Origin: Thiomicrorhabdus sp.
Lineage (GTDB): Bacteria > Pseudomonadota > Gammaproteobacteria > Thiomicrospirales > Thiomicrospiraceae
Direction: 5' to 3'
Assembly (NCBI RefSeq): GCF_963662555.1
Contig: NZ_OY759719.1
Span: 2,128,985-2,192,984, forward strand
Length of the DNA stretch: 64,000 nucleotides
Shown: positions 1-8,773 of the stretch, in pieces
Numbering within the stretch: the stretch's first letter is position 1
Layout of the letters: every line of letters begins with the position of its first letter
Position numbers and translations under genes: made by a program
The notes under the pieces: model-generated
The model's database searches: none
What the model saw: the letters and a program-made list of their open reading frames with translations, nothing else
Told to the model about the DNA's origin: nothing

Positions 1-358
1 TATCGTAGCTTGTTTTACCATCCCAAAGCATAGCAGCAGGTGTGTTTGCCCCTTTTTTCTTATCTTCTTTTGGCAAACCAAATACAACCGTTTCACCATT
101 TGGACCAGCACCAATACGAGTCAATCTAAAAGAGGTTTCTCCAACTGATTTATATCCTTTAAAAGTTGGAAGATCGTAAAAAATATTTATACGTCCTTCA
201 TCATGAGACTCAAACAAGGTAATTGAAGTTGCTGTAACTTCTGCCGCTTTACTTGCGACAGGCTTAGATTCTGCTTGTTTTGTTTCAGTTGAATTACAAC
301 CAGTTAATGCCATTGAAGCTGTTAAAGTCGTTACTGCAAATAAAGAAAATAAACGCAT
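1..358 (-). CDS. Putative lipoprotein, 3' end beyond window
   Basis: This reading frame starts with ATG at 358 and runs leftward off the window, so about 119 residues are visible. The N-terminus is a lipoprotein signal: positive MRLF start, hydrophobic stretch, and lipobox ALTGC about 20 residues in, so the mature protein should begin with a lipidated Cys. The next 30 residues are a Ser/Ala/Lys-rich linker, followed by a beta-rich-looking stretch containing GRINIFYDLP and VVFGLPKEDKKKG. I do not recognise a family. Lipidation and export are well supported. Function is unknown. Confidence 0.7.
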   Translation of the reverse strand, partial: MRLFSLFAVTTLTASMALTGCNSTETKQAESKPVASKAAEVTATSITLFESHDEGRINIFYDLPTFKGYKSVGETSFRLTRIGAGPNGETVVFGLPKEDKKKGANTPAAMLWDGKTSYD

Positions 359-768
359 AGTGTTTTCCTAAAATATAAAACTAATAAATATCATTTGTTT
401 AGATAATATTGTTCAAATTACTTGCTCAATACGAATCACTTAAAACCTATGCAATACAAGCAAAATGTTAATAAGTCTCCGCAGAGGAATCTCAACAATA
501 GAATCTAAACAAAACTCAAAACTTGCGTTTATTCTAAAAAGGTTTTTTAAAACTTAAGTAACAAATAGATGACAGTTTTGTGACTTACCCTATGCTTACA
601 AAGTTTTAGATGGCCACAGGGCATGCCAGGCCTGGTAAATATGTATTTATAAAAATAGCCCTAGTACATAAAAGCGTTTATAAACCAAATAGACGACAAA
701 TACGCTAAAATACAAACCAAGAAAACCTTAACAAATAACCACTATTTACATACCTAAAGGGAACATCC
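359..768. other. Divergent intergenic region
   Basis: A 410-bp gap between the divergently transcribed lipoprotein and MYG1-like genes. No coding potential was seen. It must hold both promoters. The only distinct element is a copy of the ACCAGGCCTGGT-type palindrome at 625-636. A short AAAGGGA Shine-Dalgarno-like stretch precedes the ATG at 769. Confidence 0.5.
625..636. repeat. ACCAGGCCTGGT palindrome copy 1
   Basis: GCCAGGCCTGGT, one mismatch to the consensus, followed by AAAT. Intergenic, upstream of the MYG1-like gene. Confidence 0.8.
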
Positions 769-1608
769 ATGCTTGTTACTCACTCAGGTCGCTTTCATGC
801 CGACGAAGTCTTTGCCATATCAATGGTGCTAATGGTTGAAAAGCGTCAAATTACTCGAACTAGAGACGAGGAGATTATTAAACAAGCCGATATCGTTTTG
901 GATGTTGGTGCTGAATACAATCCAGAAACATTACGTTTTGACCATCACCAAAATAGTTTTACTGAAGAACGTGACAACGGAATCCCATTTGCTACAGCAG
1001 GCCTAATTTGGCGACATTACGCCAAACGCATTTTTAATATAAAAGGGTTAAAAGGTGATTATGAAGTTGCTTTTGCAACCCAATGGGTAGATGACAAACT
1101 GATTGCCGATATTGATGCCGTAGATAATGGCATGTATTTAGATGACCCTCGCCCATCAGTTTCTCAAATTATTGCGATGATGAACGAATCTTCTGACGAG
1201 CCTGAGAAACAAGAAATTGCTTTTAATAAAGCCATAGAGTTTACTACTGAGATACTCAATAATTTTATCAAGGCGGCGATAAAAGAGGCTGAAGTCGTAG
1301 TGGAATTAGAAGAGTATGCTAAAACAGTTGAAAACGGTATTTTAGTATTAGACAAAAACTTACCTTTTAAAGATTTCATTACCTCACATCCAGAAATAAA
1401 ACGCGTCGTTTACCCAAGAAGTGAAGAGCAATTTGGTGTGTACTGTAATGGCCAAGAAAATCACTTACCTCAAAGGTTTAGAGGTTTAAGAGATACTGAA
1501 CTGAATGAAGTAACCGGTTTAACTGACACTATTTTTTGCCATAAATCAGGTTTTATGTCAGTAAGCCTTAGCTTAGAAAGTGCCCTTTTTATGGCCAATA
1601 GCCAATAA
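769..1608 (+). CDS. MYG1 family (UPF0160) DHH-like phosphoesterase
   Basis: The 279-residue protein opens with THSGRFHADEV and has a DHHQ motif near residue 58. Both are metal-binding signatures of the MYG1/UPF0160 family, which is related to DHH phosphoesterases. Eukaryotic MYG1 is reported as a 3'-5' RNA exonuclease; the bacterial role is not established. Length matches bacterial members. The start at 769 is supported by AAAGGGA about 8 bp upstream. It is monocistronic with a terminator hairpin after it. Its last 17 codons recur in degraded form at about 17084-17137, which suggests a duplication event. Confidence 0.85.
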   Translation: MLVTHSGRFHADEVFAISMVLMVEKRQITRTRDEEIIKQADIVLDVGAEYNPETLRFDHHQNSFTEERDNGIPFATAGLIWRHYAKRIFNIKGLKGDYEVAFATQWVDDKLIADIDAVDNGMYLDDPRPSVSQIIAMMNESSDEPEKQEIAFNKAIEFTTEILNNFIKAAIKEAEVVVELEEYAKTVENGILVLDKNLPFKDFITSHPEIKRVVYPRSEEQFGVYCNGQENHLPQRFRGLRDTELNEVTGLTDTIFCHKSGFMSVSLSLESALFMANSQ

Positions 1609-1626
1609 AACTAAACAAAAAATAGA

Positions 1627-1668
1627 AAAAAGCAATAAGTTACAAAACACCGTAAATTATTGCTTTTT
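1627..1668 (+). terminator. Terminator hairpin after MYG1-like gene
   Basis: AAAAAGCAATAA (1627-1638) pairs perfectly with TTATTGCTTTTT (1657-1668) around an 18-nt loop. The descending arm ends in five T. It lies 19 bp beyond the stop codon and may act in both directions. Confidence 0.65.
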
Positions 1669-1803
1669 GTTACAGATCATAACCAGTATTTTCTACTATT
1701 TAGAATACAATAAATCAAAATACCCGTCTTTATAGCAAGCGTATAGATGTCCAATAGATGACGTCATCCCCTCTTTATTTATACTCAATATATAACTTTA
1801 TCA

Positions 1804-1833
1804 TTCAAAATATGAATAAGTTAGCGTTATAAT
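1804..1833 (+). promoter_or_regulatory. Sigma70-like promoter for the XRE-cupin gene
   Basis: A perfect TATAAT at 1828-1833 with a weak -35 (TTCAAA, 1804-1809) and an 18-bp spacer, 34 bp before the ATG at 1868. Only the -10 is strong. Confidence 0.4.
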
Positions 1834-1867
1834 TACGTAAACTTTATTCACTAATTGAAAGATTGAC

Positions 1868-2461
1868 ATGATTCCTAAACAACCACAAAGCTTAGACCTG
1901 CATATTGGTAAAACAATCAATAAAGCCAGAAAAAAACAGAGTCTTACTATTGCTGATATAGCTGAACAATCAGGCATTAGTAGAGGAATGTTAAGTAAAA
2001 TTGAAAATGGTCAAGTCTCGCCTAGTTTAGATTCTCTTCTCAAAATCGCGAGAGCACTTGGAATTCCTATATCTGCATTATTCAAAGAGTTTGATAATGA
2101 AGAAAGCCAAGCACAATTAATACGATCCAATGAAAGATTGGAAGTGGTTCGTCGTGGAACTAAAGTAGGCCACACTTATCACCTATTAGCTTATGACAAT
2201 GGACCTAATAAAGCTTTTGAACCCTTTCTTATCTCTTTGGACAATAAAAGTGAGGTTTTTCCTACATTTAGTCACGAAGGTACGGTTTTTATGTACCTTC
2301 TTGAAGGCGAGATGATTTATCGTCACGGCAAAAAAAACTACCATATGAAACCCGGTGACTCTCTAACTTACGATGCTAAAGTTTCACACGGTCCTGAAGA
2401 ATTGATTGAAGTACCTATACGATTTCTAAACATCATAATCTACAATCAGCCTGCACCATAA
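1868..2461 (+). CDS. XRE-family regulator with C-terminal cupin domain
   Basis: A 197-residue protein. An XRE helix-turn-helix lies at about residues 14-66, with the recognition region ISRGMLSKIENG. A cupin sensor domain lies at about 107-190, with FLLEGE-like and KPGDSLTYDA beta-barrel motifs. This architecture belongs to PuuR/SutR-type regulators whose cupin usually senses a small metabolite. It sits directly upstream of glnK-amtB and about 3.4 kb from the methylamine operon, so it is a candidate local regulator. That target is inference, and no ligand residues can be assigned. GAAAG about 5 bp before the ATG is the likely ribosome site. Confidence 0.85.
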   Translation: MIPKQPQSLDLHIGKTINKARKKQSLTIADIAEQSGISRGMLSKIENGQVSPSLDSLLKIARALGIPISALFKEFDNEESQAQLIRSNERLEVVRRGTKVGHTYHLLAYDNGPNKAFEPFLISLDNKSEVFPTFSHEGTVFMYLLEGEMIYRHGKKNYHMKPGDSLTYDAKVSHGPEELIEVPIRFLNIIIYNQPAP

Positions 2462-2491
2462 TAGGAAAATCCCAACCTCCCATGGTGCAAC

Positions 2492-2513
2492 TTTTATTCC
2501 TGTAAGGAATAAA
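2492..2513 (+). terminator. Short hairpin after XRE-cupin gene
   Basis: TTTTATTCC (2492-2500) pairs with GGAATAAAA (2505-2513) around a 4-nt loop, 30 bp past the stop. AT-rich with no following T run, so it is a weak terminator at best. Confidence 0.35.
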
Positions 2514-2563
2514 AAACCATGAAAACACACCTAACATATTGATTTAAATATCTTTTAATTTTT

Positions 2564-2580
2564 TTGGCACCAAACGTTCT
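2564..2580 (+). promoter_or_regulatory. Possible sigma54-like -24 element upstream of glnK
   Basis: TTGGCAC at 2564-2570 matches the sigma54 -24 box, but the matching -12 position reads GTTCT, not TTGC. Nitrogen-regulated glnK-amtB genes are often sigma54-dependent. The sequence alone gives only weak support. Confidence 0.22.
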
Positions 2581-2612
2581 TAATCCTCATTGGTATTTGT
2601 TCCATACCACCT

Positions 2613-2653
2613 TGAATCAAGCTAATAATCAATTTGATTAGAAGCTTGATTCA
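2613..2653 (+). promoter_or_regulatory. 41-bp near-perfect inverted repeat before glnK
   Basis: TGAATCAAGCT (2613-2623) is matched exactly by AGCTTGATTCA (2643-2653). The inner TAATCAA/TTGATTA arms also pair, giving about 18 paired positions with two mismatches and almost no loop. A T-rich stretch follows, and the glnK ATG is 39 bp further on. It could be an operator for a dimeric regulator such as the adjacent XRE-cupin protein, an attenuator, or the real terminator of the upstream gene. Confidence 0.55.
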
Positions 2654-2692
2654 TTTCATTTTTCTATATCTTTTGTATTTAGGGGTCGCACC

Positions 2693-3031
2693 ATGAAATT
2701 AATTAAAGCGATCATAAATCCTTATAAGCTTGATAACGTACGCGAAGCTATATCTTCATTAGGAGAGTTTGGTCTTACTGTTACAGAAGCTAAAGGTTAT
2801 GGTCGCCAAAAAGGTCATCAAGAAATTTACCGAGGATCAGAGTATCAAATCTCATTTGTTCCAAAGGTTTTACTAGAAATAGCCGTGCCAGATGATGTTT
2901 TAGAGAGCATTATTGAGGCTATTGTCAACAATGCAAAAACAGGCAAAACAGGAGATGGAAAAATTTTTGTTTTGCCATTAGAAGAAGCTGTACGGGTTCG
3001 TACCTCAGAAACTGGTGATGCAGCATTATAG
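2693..3031 (+). CDS. glnK: Nitrogen regulatory protein P-II (GlnK)
   Basis: At 112 residues this is standard PII length. The T-loop carries the uridylylatable tyrosine at position 51 in YRGSEY, and the B-loop is KTGKTGDGKIFV (about 79-90), which binds ATP/ADP. PII proteins of the GlnK class bind and block the AmtB ammonium channel and report nitrogen and 2-oxoglutarate status. The gene stands 23 bp before amtB, the classic glnK-amtB operon. AGGGG 8 bp upstream of ATG is a good ribosome site. The T-loop after Tyr51 (QISFVPK) differs from the common VVDFLPK form, which may mark a specialised paralogue. Confidence 0.95.
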   Translation: MKLIKAIINPYKLDNVREAISSLGEFGLTVTEAKGYGRQKGHQEIYRGSEYQISFVPKVLLEIAVPDDVLESIIEAIVNNAKTGKTGDGKIFVLPLEEAVRVRTSETGDAAL

Positions 3032-3054
3032 TTTTTAAAAGTTTGGAGTAGATT

Positions 3055-4305
3055 ATGGAAGGAAATTTTTTACAACTATCCTATGCATTGGATACGTTTT
3101 ATTTTTTAATGAGTGCCGTGCTAGTTATGTGGATGGCGGCTGGTTTTGCAATGCTGGAAGCAGGTTTAGTTCGTAGTAAAAACACAGTTGAAATCTTAAC
3201 TAAAAACGCATTGTTATACAGTGTTGCTTGCACTATGTACTTAATCATTGGTTACAACGTAATGTACCCTGCCGACGCAATAAGTGCTTACCTACCAAAC
3301 TTAAGTTTTTTATTAGGTGCTGACAATACAGTAGAAGCTGTTTTAGCTGGTGGAGATGATGCTCCTTACTATTCAGGTATGTCTGATTTTATTTTCCAAG
3401 CTGTATTCGCAGCAGCGACCATGTCTATTGTGTCAGGTGCGGTTGCTGAGAGAATGAAACTATGGCCTTTCTTAGTGTTTGCAGTTGTTATGACTTCATT
3501 TATTTATCCTATGGAAGGATACTGGAAATGGGGTGGTGGTTGGTTAGACCAATTAGGCTTCCAAGATTTTGCAGGTTCTGTTGTGGTTCACATGGCGGGT
3601 GCTGCTGCTGCATTAGCTGCTGTCATTATGGTGGGTGCACGTAAAGGTAAATACGGACCAAAAGGTGAAGTTCAACCGATTCCTGGAGCGAACTTACCAA
3701 TGGCTACTTTAGGTATGTTTATTTTATGGATGGGCTGGTTTGGATTTAACGGTGGTTCTGAGCTTATGGTTTCAAACGTTGATGAAGCCAATGCTGTAGC
3801 AAAAATCTTTGTAAACACTAATGCCGCTGCTGCAACGGGGATGATTGCTGCTGCCCTTCTAAGTAAATTTATGTTTGGTAAAACAGATTTAACAATGGTT
3901 TTAAACGGTGCTTTAGCAGGCCTGGTATCTATTACTGCCGAACCTCTTGCCCCTACACCAGGCTTAGCCATGATTATTGGTGCTGTTGGTGGTGTGATCG
4001 TAGTGTTATCTGTGGTATTCATGGACAAGCTTAAATTAGATGATCCAGTTGGTGCAATCTCTGTTCACGGTACTGCTGGTATCTGGGGTATCTTCGCTGT
4101 ATTGTTTAGTAACTCTGATGCAACATTCATTGGACAATTAGTCGGTACAGTTGCTACATTTGCTTGGATGTTTATTACTTCAATGATTGTCTTGTTTATT
4201 ATTAAGAAAACAGTTGGACTTCGTCCTACGGAAGAAGAAGAACAAGAAGGTATGGATTGGGAAGAATGCGGTATGGAAGCTTACCCAGAATTTACACAAA
4301 AGTAA
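3055..4305 (+). CDS. amtB: Ammonium transporter AmtB
   Basis: A 416-residue Amt/Rh channel with about 11 membrane helices. The twin pore histidines are visible in VVHMAGAAAAL and SVHGTAGIWG, and FAMLEAGLVRSKN near residue 30 is a family signature. It conducts ammonium (methylammonium is a known alternative substrate of Amt proteins) across the inner membrane and is controlled by GlnK, encoded just upstream. A GGAG ribosome site precedes the ATG. The link to the methylamine operon is attractive but inferred. One copy of the palindrome family lies inside the gene at 3915-3926. Confidence 0.96.
   Translation: MEGNFLQLSYALDTFYFLMSAVLVMWMAAGFAMLEAGLVRSKNTVEILTKNALLYSVACTMYLIIGYNVMYPADAISAYLPNLSFLLGADNTVEAVLAGGDDAPYYSGMSDFIFQAVFAAATMSIVSGAVAERMKLWPFLVFAVVMTSFIYPMEGYWKWGGGWLDQLGFQDFAGSVVVHMAGAAAALAAVIMVGARKGKYGPKGEVQPIPGANLPMATLGMFILWMGWFGFNGGSELMVSNVDEANAVAKIFVNTNAAAATGMIAAALLSKFMFGKTDLTMVLNGALAGLVSITAEPLAPTPGLAMIIGAVGGVIVVLSVVFMDKLKLDDPVGAISVHGTAGIWGIFAVLFSNSDATFIGQLVGTVATFAWMFITSMIVLFIIKKTVGLRPTEEEEQEGMDWEECGMEAYPEFTQK
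3915..3926. repeat. ACCAGGCCTGGT palindrome copy 2
   Basis: AGCAGGCCTGGT, one mismatch to the consensus. Inside amtB, read there as Ala-Gly-Leu-Val. Confidence 0.7.
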
Positions 4306-4366
4306 TTTCTACCTTACCTTAGAGACCTTTGCGCTCCATACATGCAAAGATCTCTTTTATAAAAAT

Positions 4367-4387
4367 GGCCGCTTTGCGGCCTTTTTT
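4367..4387 (+). terminator. Rho-independent terminator of glnK-amtB
   Basis: GGCCGC-TTT-GCGGCC perfect 6-bp stem (4367-4381) followed by six T and preceded by five A, 61 bp after the amtB stop. Textbook intrinsic terminator. Confidence 0.9.
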
Positions 4388-4447
4388 ATTACTTATAATT
4401 CTTAAACACTAATCCGCAAGTTAACTTGCCATTTAAGGATAACGACA

Positions 4448-4891
4448 ATGAAAATTAGACCAGCTGAATGCAAAGACATACCAGACATGATTCAGTTACT
4501 AAAAGTTTTATTTGAAATAGAAGTTGATTTTGAATTTTCACCAGAGAAACACCACGCTGGATTATCCGCTGTTATTCAAGACCAAAATTGCGGTGCTTTT
4601 GTCGCTTTAAGCGACAATGAAAAACTGGTTGGGATGTGTACAGCACAATGGGTAATCTCTACCGCAACAGGACAAAAATCGGCCTGGATGGAAGACTTAA
4701 TTGTTGCTAATAAATACCGTGGTAATGGTGTAGGACACCAATTAATCGAAGCCATACAGAGGTGGGCAATAGAACAAGGTTGCAATAGAATACAGCTGGT
4801 ATATGACTTGGCTAACCAACCTGCGATTGAGTTTTACGAAAAACGGAACTTTAATCACACTAAATTGGGAGTTTTTACCAAACCTTTGTAG
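4448..4891 (+). CDS. GNAT-family N-acetyltransferase
   Basis: A 147-residue single-domain GNAT. The acetyl-CoA pyrophosphate-binding loop is YRGNGVGHQLI (about residues 96-106), preceded by the beta strand AWMEDLIVA. The C-terminus has the common NQPAIEFYEKRNF motif. The substrate cannot be told from sequence. It has its own ribosome site (AAGGA, 4435-4439) and is closed by a bidirectional hairpin, so it is probably monocistronic between two nitrogen-related units. Confidence 0.88.
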   Translation: MKIRPAECKDIPDMIQLLKVLFEIEVDFEFSPEKHHAGLSAVIQDQNCGAFVALSDNEKLVGMCTAQWVISTATGQKSAWMEDLIVANKYRGNGVGHQLIEAIQRWAIEQGCNRIQLVYDLANQPAIEFYEKRNFNHTKLGVFTKPL

Positions 4892-4904
4892 ATTTTTAGA
4901 TAAA

Positions 4905-4928
4905 AAATAGCCTTTCAAAAGGCTATTT
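4905..4928. terminator. Bidirectional terminator between convergent genes
   Basis: AAATAGCCTTT and AAAAGGCTATTT form a hairpin between the plus-strand GNAT gene and the minus-strand amidotransferase gene. A- and T-rich flanks lie on both sides. Confidence 0.7.
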
Positions 4929-4963
4929 AATTTTAAAAAATTGACTTAATCTAACACGCTTTA

Positions 4964-5665
4964 TTACTTTTTTATCGTAATAAAATCGAGCATATTTTCA
5001 AGCTGTATTTGTGCTTGTGCCACTTTATTCTCTACATCAACAAACATTTGTTCTGGGGTGTGAACAAACTCACCTTGAACCATCTGTTCACCTATTTCGT
5101 CAATCCAGTCTTGAATAATTTCAGGTGTCACTTCAGGATGACATTGCAACCCAATAACTTTCCCACCATACTGAAAACCTTGATTTTCACAGGCCTGACT
5201 TTTCATTATAGATTCTGCTCCAGTAGGTAAAGCAAAAGTTTCTCCATGCCAGTTAAAAATTGGCATTTGCTCAGGAAACTGAAATATTCTTTTGTTTGAA
5301 GTGCTATTTGATGTACTGTTTGAAATAGTATGCCAACCAATTTCAGTCTCTTTATTTAAGGTTACAGGTGCACCCAATGCATTAGCGATAAGTTGACCCC
5401 CCAAACAAATACCTAAGATAGGCATATCTAACAATAAAGCTTCTTTGACAAATCGTTTTTCCGCAACCAACCATGGATACTCCTCCTCATCATTTACACT
5501 CATTGGGCCACCCAATAAAACAATTAAATCAAATGTTTTAGGGTCAGGAAAAACAGTAGATTCGTATAAATTAAGATACACAACATCAGCTTGTTTTTTT
5601 TGCAGCCAAGCTGCCATATTCCCTTCTTTTTCAAAAACGGCATGTTTAACGATAAGAACCTTCAC
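4964..5665 (-). CDS. Class I glutamine amidotransferase (GMP-synthase-like)
   Basis: A 233-residue stand-alone class I amidotransferase. The nucleophile elbow GICLGGQ holds Cys87, and LQCHPEV gives His176 and Glu178, so the triad is intact. Related COG0518 proteins hydrolyse glutamine or gamma-glutamyl compounds; the acceptor is unknown here. It lies next to the methylamine operon but is separated from folD by a terminator, so it is a separate unit. Residues 115-124 carry a tandem Ser-Asn-Ser-Thr repeat in a loop, an uncommon insertion. A role with gamma-glutamylmethylamide is only a guess from context. Confidence 0.85.
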   Translation of the reverse strand: MKVLIVKHAVFEKEGNMAAWLQKKQADVVYLNLYESTVFPDPKTFDLIVLLGGPMSVNDEEEYPWLVAEKRFVKEALLLDMPILGICLGGQLIANALGAPVTLNKETEIGWHTISNSTSNSTSNKRIFQFPEQMPIFNWHGETFALPTGAESIMKSQACENQGFQYGGKVIGLQCHPEVTPEIIQDWIDEIGEQMVQGEFVHTPEQMFVDVENKVAQAQIQLENMLDFITIKK

Positions 5666-5756
5666 AAAATTTCCTTTAATCTTAATAACTTTTTAAATAC
5701 TCATAGAGACTTTTGCATAAACATAAATCTCGGGCAAAGCTCTTTCATTCGCTAAA

Positions 5757-5789
5757 GCAAAAAAGCCGTATTCAATTTTGAATACGGCT
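5757..5789 (-). terminator. Terminator of the methylamine operon
   Basis: AGCCGTATTCAA (5764-5775) and TTGAATACGGCT (5778-5789) form a perfect 12-bp stem. On the minus strand it is followed by six T. It lies 46 bp after the folD stop. Confidence 0.88.
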
Positions 5790-5834
5790 TATTGAAAACA
5801 ACCTATTAAATATTGGCAATAATCATTATTTCAT

Positions 5835-6689
5835 TTAAAACCCTTGACGTCGCTCACATGACTTAAGAGTATTTTCTAGCAAAGTAGCAATTGTCATAGG
5901 ACCAACACCACCTGGAACAGGAGTTACGTGTCCTGCCACATTGATCGCATTTTTATCAACATCTCCCGTTAGAGAACCATCTTCTAAACGGTTGATACCA
6001 ACGTCCAATATAATTGCTCCTGGTTTAATCCAGTCTGCTGGAATAAAATTAGGCTTTCCAACGGCTGTGACAAGTATATCTGCCATACCCACATGTACTT
6101 TTAGATCTTCAGTAAAACGATGGCAAACCGTTGTGGTGGCCCCTGCTAACAAAAGCTCTAAAGACATCGGACGACCAACAATATTTGATGCTCCTACAAT
6201 CACCGCATGCTTACCTTTAGCAGATAAACCATAATGATTGAGCAAACTCATACAACCAAAAGGTGTACAAGGCCTTAGTGTTGGCATGCGTACCGTTAAC
6301 CGACCAATGTTATATGGGTGAAAACCATCTACATCTTTGTCAGGATGAATGGCTTCAATTACCGTTTCAGTATCAATGTGTTCAGGTAAAGGCAGTTGAA
6401 CTAAAATACCATCTACGGAGGAATCATCATTCAATTGTTCAATTAAATTCAATAGTTCCGTTTGTGTGGTTGAATCAGGCCAATGCCAAGCTTTTGAGAC
6501 CAAACCTGCTTGCTCGCAAGCCCTCTTTTTATTATTTACATAAATGGCTGAGGCTGGATCTTCACCAATTAATATAACAGCAAGCCCAGGAGCTCTTAAC
6601 CCCTGAGATTGACGCATATCAACAGCATCTTTGACCCTTTCTCTAATCGCTTGAGAAACAAGTTTACCGTCAATTATTTGTGCAGACAT
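5835..6689 (-). CDS. folD: Bifunctional methylene-THF dehydrogenase/cyclohydrolase
   Basis: FolD oxidises 5,10-methylene-THF with NADP and hydrolyses the product to 10-formyl-THF. I start it at the ATG of MSAQIIDGK (6689), giving 284 residues, the usual size. A longer frame to 6746 would run into mgsC. The catalytic lysine motif YVNNKK, the QLPLPEH segment and the NADP-binding [15 protein letters not shown] are visible. It is the last gene of the operon, 4 bp after the mgsC stop. In this context it processes the methylene-THF released when N-methylglutamate is oxidised, feeding PurU. It may also be the cell's only FolD. Confidence 0.94.
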   Translation of the reverse strand: MSAQIIDGKLVSQAIRERVKDAVDMRQSQGLRAPGLAVILIGEDPASAIYVNNKKRACEQAGLVSKAWHWPDSTTQTELLNLIEQLNDDSSVDGILVQLPLPEHIDTETVIEAIHPDKDVDGFHPYNIGRLTVRMPTLRPCTPFGCMSLLNHYGLSAKGKHAVIVGASNIVGRPMSLELLLAGATTTVCHRFTEDLKVHVGMADILVTAVGKPNFIPADWIKPGAIILDVGINRLEDGSLTGDVDKNAINVAGHVTPVPGGVGPMTIATLLENTLKSCERRQGF

Positions 6690-6693
6690 AACC

Positions 6694-8019
6694 TTATGAA
6701 TACCCTTTTTTACCTGGAATCCAATCCGTACCAGCGAGTGGAACACCAGCCATGGCAGCTGCTTCTACATTTAAAGCCACCAAGTCTTCTGGCTCTAAAT
6801 TATGTAGATGCGATTTACCACAAGCTCTTGCTAAAGTTTGAGCCTCTAAGGTTAGAACGTGTAGATAATTTGCTAAACGTCGTCCAGCATCTTCTGGATC
6901 CAAACGAGCAGCCAAACCTTCATCCTGCGTTGATATACCAGCTGGACACTTGCCTTCATGATAATCGTCGTAATAACCTGCCGCAGAACCAATTTTTTTG
7001 TACTCTTCATCCCATTTAGGATGGTTACAACCTAGAGCGACAAGTGCTGCTGTACCAATGGCTACCGCATCTGCTCCTAATGCCATACATTTAGCGACAT
7101 CGGCACCACTACGAATACCACCAGAAACAATTAATTGTACTTTACGGTGCATACCCATTTCTTGTAATGCACGTACCGCTTGCGGAAGTGCCGCCATAGT
7201 AGGAATACCAACGTGTTCAATAAACACATCTTGCGTTGCAGCTGTACCACCTTGCATACCATCCAAGACAATAACATCTGCCCCTGCTTTTACGGCAAGT
7301 TTCACATCATAATAAGTACGTGTCGCACCGATTTTGATATAGATAGGTACTTCCCAATCTGTGATTTCACGTAATTCTTGAATTTTAATGGCCAAGTCAT
7401 CTGGGCCAGTCCAATCTGGGTGACGACAAGCACTTCGCTGATCAATCCCTTTTGGTAGGTTTCGCATATAAGCAACTCGGTCTGAAATCTTTTGACCCAA
7501 AAGCATACCGCCCCCACCTGGTTTAGCACCTTGTCCAAGTACAACTTCAATCGCATCGGCTTTACGTAAATCATCTGGATTCATGCCGTAGCGAGAAGGT
7601 AGATACTGATACACCAAGGTTTTAGAGGTTTTACGCTCTTCAGGTGTCATACCACCATCACCAGAAGTGGTTGAAGTACCTGCAATGTTTGCTCCACGAC
7701 CCAATGCCTCTTTGGCATTGGCCGATAAAGCACCAAAACTCATACCTGCAATCGTTACAACAGTATCTAATTTGATAGGCTTTTTGGCAAAACGGGTTCC
7801 TAAAGTAACATCCGTTCCACATTTTTCACGATACCCTTCTAATGGGTAACGTGACATACTTGCACCTAAAAATAGAAGATCATCAAAATGCGGTACTTTT
7901 CTTTTGGCACCAAATCCACGGATATCATAAATTCCGGTATCTGCAGCACGTTGAATTTCATTAATAACATCTCGGCTAAAAGTGGCCGATTCTTTCAAAC
8001 CTGGTTGTTTATCAGTCAT
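6694..8019 (-). CDS. mgsC: N-methylglutamate synthase subunit C (GltB FMN domain-like)
   Basis: A 441-residue protein resembling the central FMN-binding synthase domain of glutamate synthase. It has [21 protein letters not shown], the GAKPGGGG motif, YIKIGATR, and the FMN phosphate loop [21 protein letters not shown] (split: SGGIRSG then [10 protein letters not shown]). Cysteines in LGCNHPK, GKCPAG and ARACGK fit a 3Fe-4S site. In MgsABC it forms the catalytic core that transfers methylamine onto a glutamate skeleton. It lies directly after mgsB and before folD in one operon. The alternative name GltB2-like is common in annotation. Confidence 0.93.
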   Translation of the reverse strand: MTDKQPGLKESATFSRDVINEIQRAADTGIYDIRGFGAKRKVPHFDDLLFLGASMSRYPLEGYREKCGTDVTLGTRFAKKPIKLDTVVTIAGMSFGALSANAKEALGRGANIAGTSTTSGDGGMTPEERKTSKTLVYQYLPSRYGMNPDDLRKADAIEVVLGQGAKPGGGGMLLGQKISDRVAYMRNLPKGIDQRSACRHPDWTGPDDLAIKIQELREITDWEVPIYIKIGATRTYYDVKLAVKAGADVIVLDGMQGGTAATQDVFIEHVGIPTMAALPQAVRALQEMGMHRKVQLIVSGGIRSGADVAKCMALGADAVAIGTAALVALGCNHPKWDEEYKKIGSAAGYYDDYHEGKCPAGISTQDEGLAARLDPEDAGRRLANYLHVLTLEAQTLARACGKSHLHNLEPEDLVALNVEAAAMAGVPLAGTDWIPGKKGYS

Positions 8020-8066
8020 GATAGACTCCTTATTCTTTCTATTTAGTTTGCCACTTGGTTTACCAA

Positions 8067-8744
8067 TTAGTACGCCGAGGCATTATCAACTTTAAAGGTA
8101 TAAAGCTGACGAGCAGAACCATAACGAGTAAAGTCTTCTGGTTTTTCATCAGAACCTGCTTCATTTAATAAGGCTTGGAGTTCTTCAATATGCTCAGGCC
8201 TCATCTCTTTTTCAATACAGTCTGCACCTAAAGAAGCGACTTTGCCTTTTACATACAGGTGAGCCTCATAAAGAGAGTCACCCAAAGCTTCGCCCGCATC
8301 ACCACAAACCACCATACAACCTGATTGACCCATAAAAGCACTCATATGGCCAACAGAACCTTTAACAACAATATTGACACCCTTCATGGAAATTCCACAA
8401 CGAGCTGCGGCATCACCATCAACAACCAGTAATCCACCATGTGCTGTTGCGGCAGCAGACTGACTTGCATTACCTTTTACATGAACCTTTCCTGACATCA
8501 TATTTTCTGCAACGCCTTGCCCAACGTTTCCATTAATCGTAACTGTTGCATGTTTATTCATGCCCGCACAGTAGTAGCCTGCATGACCTTGCATCTCAAT
8601 ATTTACTGGTGCATTAAGGCCCACACATAAATTATGATCACCACTGATTCCTTCAACTAAAACAGTTTCAGTAGAAGATTCAGGCAAATTATGAAGTGCT
8701 TGATTTAACTCTCTTACACTTTGTTCTTTTAGATTGAATTTCAT
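8067..8744 (-). CDS. mgsB: N-methylglutamate synthase subunit B (GltB GXGXG domain-like)
   Basis: A 225-residue protein matching the C-terminal GXGXG beta-helix domain of glutamate synthase as a free subunit. The repeating glycine-rich strands are evident (NIEMQGHAGYYCAG, TINGNVGQGVAENM, LVVDGDAAARCGISM, GSVGHMSAFMG). This domain has no active site of its own; it positions the amidotransferase and FMN subunits. The gene sits between mgsA and mgsC with short gaps (29 and 47 bp), as in known mgs operons. Confidence 0.92.
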   Translation of the reverse strand: MKFNLKEQSVRELNQALHNLPESSTETVLVEGISGDHNLCVGLNAPVNIEMQGHAGYYCAGMNKHATVTINGNVGQGVAENMMSGKVHVKGNASQSAAATAHGGLLVVDGDAAARCGISMKGVNIVVKGSVGHMSAFMGQSGCMVVCGDAGEALGDSLYEAHLYVKGKVASLGADCIEKEMRPEHIEELQALLNEAGSDEKPEDFTRYGSARQLYTFKVDNASAY

Positions 8745-8773
8745 AGTATTTCCTTTACTTAAACCCTAAATGT

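Noticed and set aside
2564..2580. Confident sigma54 promoter for glnK
   Set aside because: The -24 box is good but the -12 box is poor. Kept only as a low-confidence site.
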